From: Planctomycetota bacterium
Lineage (GTDB): Bacteria > Planctomycetota > Phycisphaerae > Sedimentisphaerales > UBA12454
DNA: 12,835 nt
Assembly (NCBI GenBank): GCA_018828825.1
Contig: JAHJUV010000062.1
Location: forward strand, 1 to 12,835
Direction of reading: 5' to 3'
Made by a program: the position numbers and the translations under genes. A model generated the notes under the pieces. That model saw only the letters and a program-made list of their open reading frames with translations, did not search any database and was not told the DNA's origin. Positions 1 through 5,715 of this stretch are shown piece by piece (position 1 is the stretch's first letter; each line of letters starts with the position of its first letter).

Positions 1-28
1 CGATGAACAGTATAACGGTATAGAGTTG

Positions 29-961
29 ATGGCTACAATCACATTTCACTGCCCGAAATGCGAATATTTATGCGCATTTAAGGATGCTTACGCGGGCCGA
101 AGGGCGAGATGCCTGCGGTGCAATCAGGTCTTTATTATCCCGACATCTGATAACGCAAAAGCAGAGAAGGTTAAACTGTCCAAAGAAATAGAGCTTGGTA
201 AGCCGCTGCCGGGTTTTTATGAGGCGGTTTTCAAATATTCTTGGCGGGCTATCTTTAAAAAGCAAAGTCTGGGAACCCTTCTTTTCATACTTATTGCGAC
301 AGCTCTGAAATTTTTTGTCGTCCATCTTGATTACTCCGTAACGATACCCTGCCGAAGCGGTGGTACGATAGCAATCCTGCTGCCTGTGGGGTTGGTAATA
401 ACAGGTTTCGCCTGGGGCGGGATTTTCTGGTGCTATGCAGAGATAGTTTATTCCACGGCCTTTGATGTCGAGTCGCTGCCGCAAATCACTTTTGGCGGCG
501 GGTTCGGTTATATTTTACTGGTTTTGAAATCTTTTTGCTCTTTTACGGTTGCTCTTTTGATTGTGATGCTGCCGGCTATTATCATTAAGAAGATTTTTGG
601 TATCACCGGAATACAGCAGGGCTGGACAGTTTTTTCGTTTGTTGTGCTTGGATTATTTCTGTTTCCGATGGCCGTGATGATGGTAAGTATCAGCAGGGAC
701 CTGTTAATGCTTTTCAGGCTGGATTATTTTTTTACGCCGATAAGAAAAGCCTTTTGGCATTATCTTTTTCTGGCCGGGCTTTTCGTCCTTACTTGGCAGA
801 TGCAATATATCAGTCTGAATTATGAAGACGTTGCGGGACGGCCCAATTCGGTAATTGCCCTGCATCTGTCGGCGGTATTGGGCATACAAATCCTCGCTAT
901 TTTCACAATGAGAGCGACGGGGCTGTTTTACAGGCACTTTGCCTGCTATTTTAAATGGTAA
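29..961 (+). CDS. Zinc-ribbon multi-pass membrane protein, function unknown
   Basis: The protein is 310 residues if it starts at ATG 29. The N-terminus carries a zinc ribbon with C8-x2-C11 and C28-x2-C31 and a GRRARC turn before the second pair. This resembles the short zinc-ribbon domains often found at the start of planctomycete membrane and regulatory proteins. After a polar linker (about 40-75) there are about six hydrophobic segments, near 81-100, 114-140, 160-186, 199-222, 241-260 and 277-300. They suggest an integral membrane protein with a cytoplasmic metal-binding head. No catalytic motif is visible and I do not assign a function. The reading frame stays open from ATG 29 back to position 2 (…NGIEL-M…), and no clear Shine-Dalgarno sits before ATG 29, so the true start could lie left of the window. 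ATG 29 is preferred because MATITFHCPKC is a natural start for this ribbon. No terminator is seen after the stop. Confidence 0.7.
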   Translation: MATITFHCPKCEYLCAFKDAYAGRRARCLRCNQVFIIPTSDNAKAEKVKLSKEIELGKPLPGFYEAVFKYSWRAIFKKQSLGTLLFILIATALKFFVVHLDYSVTIPCRSGGTIAILLPVGLVITGFAWGGIFWCYAEIVYSTAFDVESLPQITFGGGFGYILLVLKSFCSFTVALLIVMLPAIIIKKIFGITGIQQGWTVFSFVVLGLFLFPMAVMMVSISRDLLMLFRLDYFFTPIRKAFWHYLFLAGLFVLTWQMQYISLNYEDVAGRPNSVIALHLSAVLGIQILAIFTMRATGLFYRHFACYFKW

Positions 962-1020
962 GTCTGGTAATTATTACGTGAAATGTGGTTAAGGTGTAAA
1001 AAATAAGGTACTTCTTTAAT

Positions 1021-1044
1021 CTTTGCGGCTTTGTGTCTTTGTGG
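1021..1044. repeat. Three imperfect tandem 8-mers (CTTTGnGn)
   Basis: Three adjacent units, CTTTGCGG, CTTTGTGT and CTTTGTGG, lie between the membrane-protein gene and the tRNA promoter. They are short and diverged. No function is evident. They may be part of a dispersed intergenic repeat. Confidence 0.4.
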
Positions 1045-1070
1045 CAATCGTATGGGTCTGAAAAATGTGC

Positions 1071-1098
1071 TTGCATAAGGGCTTGCAATGCGTATAAT
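1071..1098 (+). promoter_or_regulatory. Promoter of tRNA-Gly
   Basis: A -35-like TTGCAT (1071-1076) and a perfect -10 TATAAT (1093-1098) are separated by 16 nt. Predicted initiation near 1105 is only a few bases before the mature tRNA end at 1111, as expected for a stable-RNA promoter. Confidence 0.65.
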
Positions 1099-1110
1099 TA
1101 GCTTAAAACC

Positions 1111-1182
1111 GCGGGTGTAGCTCAGTGGTAGAGCGTCACGTTGCCAACGTGAATGTCGTGAGTTCGAGCCTCATCACCCGCT
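1111..1182 (+). tRNA. tRNA-Gly (anticodon GCC)
   Basis: A full cloverleaf can be drawn. The acceptor arms are GCGGGTG (1111-1117) and CACCCGC (1175-1181) with discriminator T1182. The D stem is GCTC/GAGC (1120-1123 with 1131-1134). The anticodon stem is TCACG/CGTGA (1136-1140 with 1148-1152), holding loop TTGCCAA with anticodon GCC at 1143-1145. The T arm is GTGAG/CTCAT around TTCGAGC (one G-U pair). The 3' CCA is not encoded (TTTA follows), so it must be added by a CCA-adding enzyme. The tRNA decodes GGC and GGU glycine codons. Confidence 0.96.
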
Positions 1183-1236
1183 TTAACAGGCCGTCAATAA
1201 ATGATTTGGTCTGAAATGAGAATGTAAAAAATTGCT

Positions 1237-1254
1237 ATCCGCCCGCAGGCGGAT
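1237..1254. repeat. Perfect palindromic hairpin ATCCGCC-CGCA-GGCGGAT
   Basis: A perfect 7-bp stem (1237-1243 with 1248-1254) closes a CGCA tetraloop. No T-run follows directly; the nearest (TTTTTATTTTT) begins about 15 nt later, so it is not a classical terminator, although it could weakly end the tRNA transcript. G+C-rich palindromes like this often occur as dispersed intergenic repeats. I cannot test copy number within this window. Confidence 0.55.
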
Positions 1255-1311
1255 TCATCAATTTTGCGTTTTTATTTTTAAACTTTGAATTTAAATATTA
1301 TCAGTGAGGTA

Positions 1312-1390
1312 CCGGCTAAATTTAGTCTGGCGCTGGTCGCTGATATGTCATAAGGCCGATTAAGGGCTTCAGGACATATTCGACCTGAAG
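1312..1390 (+). promoter_or_regulatory. Structured tig leader with a possible antiterminator
   Basis: Two structures compete here. The terminator stem pairs 1367-1373 with 1384-1390. Alternatively GGTCG (1335-1339) pairs with CGACC (1381-1385), and ATATGTC (1343-1349) pairs with GACATAT (1373-1379). These two helices are separated only by a CTG/T internal loop. The alternative uses G1373 and C1384-C1385 of the terminator stem, and its topology largely excludes the terminator. A further small hairpin, GGCTA-AATT-TAGTC (1314-1327, one G-U), precedes it. The arrangement resembles a transcription attenuator or riboswitch expression platform. I do not recognise a known RNA class, and the ligand or sensor is unknown. 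Confidence 0.45.
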
Positions 1391-1402
1391 TTTTTTTATT
1401 TT
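1367..1402 (+). terminator. Intrinsic terminator 32 nt before tig
   Basis: CTTCAGG (1367-1373) pairs perfectly with CCTGAAG (1384-1390) around a 10-nt loop, followed by TTTTTTTATTTT. It lies between the tRNA region and trigger factor. It either ends a transcript from upstream or acts conditionally in the tig leader. Confidence 0.7.
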
Positions 1403-1434
1403 ATAAGGAATCTTAAATAGAATAGGAGCAGCAA

Positions 1435-3009
1435 ATGGCAAAAGAAAAACAGGCCAATGAACCACAGGCCGAAACCAAAGACGAAATTAAAAACATCGTA
1501 AAAATCACCGATGCAGGTCCGTGCAAAAAGAAAATCAGCGTTGAAATCCCCGCCGAGACAATCGCTAAAGCCTTTGACGGCCAATACGAGGACCTCAGGA
1601 AAAACGCTCTTGTTCCCGGCTTCCGCAAAGGCAGGGCACCGCGAAGGCTGCTCGAAAAGCGATTCGGCAAAGAGTCCTCGCTGCAGGTAAAGCTCAAACT
1701 CCTCGCCGATGCAAGCGAGGCCGCTTTGAAAGACAATAACGTCGAATCGCTCGGCGAGCCGGACATCGACCACGAAAAAATCGAACTGCCTGCAACAGGC
1801 CCGATGAAATTCGAATTTGAAATCGAGGTAAGACCGGACATTAAACTGCCGGAACTCGAAGGCATACCCGTCGCCAAGCCCAAACTTGAGGTTACAGACG
1901 CCGACGTCGAAAAGGAAATCGCAGAATTGCAAAAACGCCTCGGCACCTGGAAGCCAAAGGACGGCAAAATTGCCGCCGCCGACCAGATAATCGCAGACGT
2001 CACTTTGAAATGCGATGGCCAGACCGAGAAAATGGCCAATACTGAAATCCATATCCACCATCGAGGCTTTGTCGGCAAGGTCGTCGTTGACGATTTGGAC
2101 AAACTACTCGTCGGCGCAAAAACAGGCGACGTAAAAACCACCACGACCGATGTCCCTTCGAGCTTCCATGAGGAACAATACCGCGGCAAAAAAGTCGATG
2201 TCGAAATCAAAATCAGCGATGTAAAAGAACTTGTCCCCGCTGAACTGAACGAAGCCTTCTTCAAGAGAATCGGCGTTCCGAACGCCGACGACCTTAAAGC
2301 CAATATCCGCCAGAGAGGCGAACGCGACCTCGAAAGACAGCAGCGAGATGCAATACGTCAGGAAGTCCGGCAATACCTGCTCGGCAAAGTCGATTTCGAC
2401 CTGCCCGAAGACGTCGTCGCAGACCAGTCCCGCAGCATCCTCCAGCGGCAGTATACGAGAATGCTCCTCCAGGGTGCAAAGGCCGAAGAAATTCAAAAGC
2501 AGATGGAACAGTTAAAAGCCGCAAGCCAGCAGCAGGCCGAGGAAAGCCTCAGGTCATATTTCATTATGGATACGGTAGCGAAGAAATTTGACATCAAGGC
2601 CACCGACGAGGAAATCAACGGCTACATCGCTCAGGCCGCTATGTACAGACAGGTCAGACCGGAAAAGCTGCGTGAGCAGATGTCCCGTGACGGCTCGCTT
2701 GTCGAAGCCGCTCTTGAGATAAGAGAAATCAAATGCATCGATAAAATTCTCGAAACCGCAAAGATTTCAGAAGTCGCACCCGAAAAAATAGCCGCAAAAC
2801 ACAAAAAAGCCGAAGCCAAACCGGCCAAAAAAGAAGCTCCCAAAAGGGAAGCCGAAAAGAAAACTGAAAAGGCCGAAAAACCGGCCCCGAAGAAAGAAAC
2901 CACGAAAAAAGAAGAAAAACCAACTCGCGGTGAGCGCGGTCGAACCGAACCCAAAAAGGAATCAAAGGCGACACCCAAAAAAACCGCACCAAAGAAAAAA
3001 GGAAAGTAA
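1435..3009 (+). CDS. tig: Trigger factor (ribosome-associated chaperone) with long basic C-terminal tail
   Basis: Trigger factor binds the large ribosomal subunit at the nascent-chain exit and shields emerging polypeptides. The 524-residue protein has the ribosome-binding domain (about 20-135) with the signature loop GFRKGRAPRRLLEKRFG at 62-78. A divergent FKBP-type prolyl isomerase-like domain follows (about 180-265), then the helical chaperone domain (about 270-450). The E. coli protein is 432 residues; the excess here is mostly a tail from about 452 to 524 made almost entirely of Lys, Glu, Ala, Pro and Thr, with KKEAPK- and PKK-type repeats. The first 20 residues are also a charged extension. 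The start is fixed by AGGAG at 1424-1428, 6 nt before ATG. A structured leader with a terminator lies directly upstream. psd begins 51 nt downstream on the same strand and may be co-transcribed. The identity is secure; the tail function is unknown. Confidence 0.95.
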   Translation: MAKEKQANEPQAETKDEIKNIVKITDAGPCKKKISVEIPAETIAKAFDGQYEDLRKNALVPGFRKGRAPRRLLEKRFGKESSLQVKLKLLADASEAALKDNNVESLGEPDIDHEKIELPATGPMKFEFEIEVRPDIKLPELEGIPVAKPKLEVTDADVEKEIAELQKRLGTWKPKDGKIAAADQIIADVTLKCDGQTEKMANTEIHIHHRGFVGKVVVDDLDKLLVGAKTGDVKTTTTDVPSSFHEEQYRGKKVDVEIKISDVKELVPAELNEAFFKRIGVPNADDLKANIRQRGERDLERQQRDAIRQEVRQYLLGKVDFDLPEDVVADQSRSILQRQYTRMLLQGAKAEEIQKQMEQLKAASQQQAEESLRSYFIMDTVAKKFDIKATDEEINGYIAQAAMYRQVRPEKLREQMSRDGSLVEAALEIREIKCIDKILETAKISEVAPEKIAAKHKKAEAKPAKKEAPKREAEKKTEKAEKPAPKKETTKKEEKPTRGERGRTEPKKESKATPKKTAPKKKGK

Positions 3010-3047
3010 TGCCATTCCCGAGAAGTTGCTTTGGTTGGGATTACTGC

Positions 3048-3053
3048 AGGGGA
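3048..3053 (+). promoter_or_regulatory. Shine-Dalgarno that sets the psd start
   Basis: AGGGGA lies 7 nt before ATG 3061. This favours ATG 3061 over the in-frame TTG at 3031, which has no comparable site. Confidence 0.7.
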
Positions 3054-3060
3054 AAAATTT

Positions 3061-3747
3061 ATGAAAATTCCAATTACAAAATACGGTTTGCCTCAGGTGG
3101 TAATTTACCCCGGCCTGTGCGTTCTCGCGATGGCGGCAGCGTCTGTCCTCGCGGCGGTCAATATATCGGTGTTTTGGGTAATTGAAGTTGTTTTGGCGAT
3201 AGTTTTGATTTGGTTATTGTCCTTTTTCCGCGACCCGAATCGCAAAATCCCGGCAGGGGACAATTTAATCCTTTCGCCTGCCGATGGCACAATCAGCGAT
3301 ATAGAAGTCGTTGACGAACCAAACTTTATCGGAGGCAAAGCGATTCGAATCGGCATATTTTTGAGCATTTTCAGCGTCCATATCAACCGCACCCCCTGCG
3401 CGGTGAAAATCGAAAAAATCACTTATCGCAAAGGCAGTTTCATAAACGCTATGAACCCAGAAAGCGGTAAGGTCAACGAATCAAACGACATAGCGATGAC
3501 ACGATTGGCCAAACCCAACGAAAAAATCCTTGTTCGCCAGATTAGCGGCGCAATTGCCCGCCGAATCGTCTGCGATGCCGAGGGCGGTCAGGAATTTGCT
3601 GGCGGAACCATTTTCGGAATGATAAAATTCGGCTCAAGGACCGAACTTTATCTGCCTGCCGAAAGCCCGGCTAAAATAATCGTTAAGAAGGGCGACAAGG
3701 TTAAGGCGGGCCTATCGATACTTGCTCAATATGGACGAACCGATTAA
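3061..3747 (+). CDS. psd: Phosphatidylserine decarboxylase proenzyme
   Basis: Psd is a membrane-associated, pyruvoyl-dependent enzyme that decarboxylates phosphatidylserine to phosphatidylethanolamine. The 228-residue product has two N-terminal hydrophobic segments (about 12-34 and 37-55), then FRDP (56-59), SPADG (72-76) and SVHINRTP (105-112). The self-processing motif KFGSRTELY is at 189-197; cleavage between G191 and S192 would make the pyruvoyl group on the alpha chain. The length fits the short family of about 200-230 residues rather than the roughly 320-residue E. coli type. It follows tig by 51 nt. Its last 17 nt overlap the start of pssA, the enzyme that makes its substrate, so the two are probably translationally coupled. 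No key residue appears to be missing. Confidence 0.93.
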   Translation: MKIPITKYGLPQVVIYPGLCVLAMAAASVLAAVNISVFWVIEVVLAIVLIWLLSFFRDPNRKIPAGDNLILSPADGTISDIEVVDEPNFIGGKAIRIGIFLSIFSVHINRTPCAVKIEKITYRKGSFINAMNPESGKVNESNDIAMTRLAKPNEKILVRQISGAIARRIVCDAEGGQEFAGGTIFGMIKFGSRTELYLPAESPAKIIVKKGDKVKAGLSILAQYGRTD

Positions 3748-4672
3748 CAAATCAGAACGTGCAAAGCGAAACCTCTTGCGGACTGTCCGCAGGCAAAGGC
3801 TGAAATATATCTCTATCCTGCCTTCGCTGGTTACACTTCTCAATGGCGTTTTCGGTTTCGCTGCGATAGTCTTCGCCGCAAAGGCCGGCCGCCCAGACGC
3901 ATTGGGCCTTGGCGTTTCAAGTCATCATTTCCCGTATTTTTCAATGGCCTGTTATATGATTTTCTTCGCGATGATTGCCGATATGCTCGACGGCCATTTG
4001 GCAAGGCTCAGTCAGAGCACAAGCAGTTTCGGCGGCCAGCTCGACAGCCTTTGCGATGCAATCAGTTTCGGCGTAGCGCCGGCGTTTCTTATGCTCCGTG
4101 TCGTCGAGAACAGGGCCGCTTTCGACAATCCCGTTTTTGATGTTTTTGTCTACCGCTTCTTATGGCTTAGTGCCGTGATATATTTCAGTTGTGCCGCCAT
4201 CAGGCTTGCGAGGTTCAACGTCGAAAACGAAGAGGATGAGGCCAGCCATATGAGCTTTTCAGGTCTGCCGACCCCCGCAGCCGCCGGCGTCGTTACAAGT
4301 CTTATTCTTCTCAATCAGGACATCGTCAAAAATTTTGGTATCGGCAATACCATCTTTGCCCAGATCGAATACAATATTATCATCGCCGTTCTGCCGTTTG
4401 TTACGCTGGCCATCGCGGTTCTTATGGTCAGCAGAATCCGCTATCCGCACATCATCAATCAGTATCTTCGCGGTAGAAAACCGTTTGCTTATCTTTTATG
4501 GTCGATAGCAATTGTGGTAATGATAATTTATTGTTTTGAAATCGCTTTAGCGTTTGTTTTTTGTACTTTCGCGGCCAGTGGCTTTTTCAAATGGTTCCAT
4601 TCCCGTTTCATCGCCCACAAAACCGCCCCGGGCCAACCCGAAGAGCCGCCCGTCATTACTATCTCGCATTAA
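3731..4672 (+). CDS. pssA: CDP-diacylglycerol--serine O-phosphatidyltransferase
   Basis: PssA joins CDP-diacylglycerol and L-serine to give phosphatidylserine and CMP in the cytoplasmic membrane. The 313-residue protein has the complete CDP-alcohol phosphotransferase signature DxxDGxxARx8Gx3Dx3D at residues 84-109 (D84, D87, G88, A91, R92, G101, D105, D109), which binds the metal and the CDP moiety. Several hydrophobic segments (near 27-50, 70-85, 136-155, 178-192, 206-228, 245-280) indicate a polytopic membrane protein. It is longer than many bacterial PssA proteins, with a proline-rich soluble C-terminal tail after about 290. ATG 3731 is preferred over the in-frame TTG 3722. No good Shine-Dalgarno is visible, so initiation likely depends on translation of the overlapping psd. 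A terminator-like hairpin starts at its stop codon. Its neighbour psd consumes its product. Confidence 0.93.
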   Translation: MDEPINKSERAKRNLLRTVRRQRLKYISILPSLVTLLNGVFGFAAIVFAAKAGRPDALGLGVSSHHFPYFSMACYMIFFAMIADMLDGHLARLSQSTSSFGGQLDSLCDAISFGVAPAFLMLRVVENRAAFDNPVFDVFVYRFLWLSAVIYFSCAAIRLARFNVENEEDEASHMSFSGLPTPAAAGVVTSLILLNQDIVKNFGIGNTIFAQIEYNIIIAVLPFVTLAIAVLMVSRIRYPHIINQYLRGRKPFAYLLWSIAIVVMIIYCFEIALAFVFCTFAASGFFKWFHSRFIAHKTAPGQPEEPPVITISH

Positions 4673-4713
4673 CCCCCACTCTTGCTTTCGCAAAAAAGCG
4701 CGGGGGTGAATTT
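4672..4713 (+). terminator. Terminator-like hairpin repeat after pssA
   Basis: ACCCCC (4672-4677) pairs with GGGGGT (4702-4707), and inside it GCTTT (4684-4688) pairs with AAAGC (4695-4699). GAATTTT follows, a weak T-tract. It shares TCTTGCTTTCGC with the complement of the hairpin at 11439-11500, so it looks like a diverged copy of the same repeat. Confidence 0.5.
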
Positions 4714-4716
4714 TCC

Positions 4717-4744
4717 TTGCGGCTTTTTACAAAACTGTTATTAT
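4717..4744 (+). promoter_or_regulatory. Possible promoter of the methyltransferase gene
   Basis: TTGCGG (4717-4722) and TATTAT (4739-4744) are separated by 16 nt, directly after the hairpin and about 28 nt before the predicted start codon. The -35 matches only in TTG, so this is tentative. Confidence 0.35.
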
Positions 4745-4758
4745 TGTCCGTCTTTATT

Positions 4759-4764
4759 AAAGGA
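4759..4764 (+). promoter_or_regulatory. Shine-Dalgarno pointing to a TTG start
   Basis: AAAGGA lies 7 nt before TTG 4772. It supports that rare start codon over the in-frame ATG 4682, which lies inside the terminator-like hairpin region and would add residues encoded by the hairpin repeat. Confidence 0.6.
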
Positions 4765-4771
4765 TTGTATA

Positions 4772-5614
4772 TTGAAAGAAACTAAAAGACATATATCCCG
4801 CGAAATAGGACTCGAAATTGGTCACATCGTCGGCAAGGGTATGTTCAAACTCGACCATTTGCACTATGGCCTGTGGAAAAAGGGTCTCGAACCGGAAATC
4901 CTCAATCTCCACATCGCGCAGGACGAATATTGCAAATTTATAATTGCCCACATTCCCGCTGAGGTAAAATCGATTCTCGATGTCGGCTGCGGCGCAGGCG
5001 CCTTCTCGAAAAGGCTCGTCGATTTAGGCTACAATGTCGATTGTGTCTGTCCTACCGAATATCAGAATAAGCTCGTCGAGCAGCTTCTCGGCGGCACCAG
5101 CGAAGTTTTCAAGTGCAAATTGGAAGATATCCGAACCGACAAAAAATACGATATGGTGCAGTTCTGCGAAAGCTTTCAGTATATCGACCTTGACCGCGTC
5201 CTTGACATCGCCGGCTCGCTGATAAAGCAGGGCGGGTATATGCTCATCTGCGACTTCTTCAAAATCCAGTCTGCTGACAAATGCGGCATAAAAGGCGGCC
5301 ACAAATTCGACAAATTTATGGACCTGCTCGGCAAATCCCCCTTTGAAGTTATCGAAAATATCGACATCACAGAACAGACTGCTCCGAATATGGACATTCT
5401 CGACCGCGCAACAAAAGAGGTTATGATACCTGTCGTAAGTGCTGCCGAGCGGTTTGTCCGTAGCAGACATCCATTTGTTCTGAAACTTATCAAATGGCGG
5501 TACAGAAAAAAAATCGAAAAGGCTGAGAAAAAATACCTTCAGGGCAAACGCGCAGGCAAGGATTTCGCCGAATCTAAAACTTACAGGCTCTTCGTTTGCA
5601 GAAAAACCAAATAA
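4772..5614 (+). CDS. Class I SAM-dependent methyltransferase, substrate unknown
   Basis: The product is 280 residues with the predicted TTG start. The Rossmann-fold methyltransferase signature is clear. Motif I, SILDVGCGAGAF, is at 67-78 and would bind S-adenosylmethionine. The strand ending in YDMVQFCESFQYI is at 126-138, and GGYMLICDFFK at 154-164 is the usual post-motif strand. An N-terminal HYGLWKKG segment (31-38) recalls small-molecule and lipid methyltransferases, but it does not fix the substrate. The C-terminus (about 240-280) is basic. The gene lies just after psd and pssA, so a phospholipid or lipid substrate is conceivable. However, a terminator-like hairpin and a possible promoter separate it from them, so this link is only an inference. 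ATG 4682 is an alternative start that I consider less likely. Confidence 0.82.
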   Translation: MKETKRHISREIGLEIGHIVGKGMFKLDHLHYGLWKKGLEPEILNLHIAQDEYCKFIIAHIPAEVKSILDVGCGAGAFSKRLVDLGYNVDCVCPTEYQNKLVEQLLGGTSEVFKCKLEDIRTDKKYDMVQFCESFQYIDLDRVLDIAGSLIKQGGYMLICDFFKIQSADKCGIKGGHKFDKFMDLLGKSPFEVIENIDITEQTAPNMDILDRATKEVMIPVVSAAERFVRSRHPFVLKLIKWRYRKKIEKAEKKYLQGKRAGKDFAESKTYRLFVCRKTK

Positions 5615-5638
5615 TTTGCCTCGCTGCCGATACTTTTT

Positions 5639-5666
5639 TTGACAATTCGCCGTTTCCTGTTATAAT
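5639..5666 (+). promoter_or_regulatory. Consensus sigma70-type promoter of recJ
   Basis: A perfect -35 TTGACA (5639-5644) and a perfect -10 TATAAT (5661-5666) are separated by 16 nt. Initiation near 5673 gives a leader of about 43 nt. This is the best promoter in the window. Confidence 0.82.
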
Positions 5667-5715
5667 CCGTCTCAATCGGTTTTAAACACATTTTAAGTCA
5701 ATTTAAGGCATACAA

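Noticed and set aside
3..23. Six-codon frame ATG…TAG at the left edge
   Set aside because: It could be the tail of an upstream gene, but nothing beyond a stop codon supports it.
1396..2303. Long open frames antisense to tig
   Set aside because: The opposite strand is a certain trigger factor. These frames are low-complexity mirror translations of its codon pattern, without recognisable motifs or ribosome binding sites.
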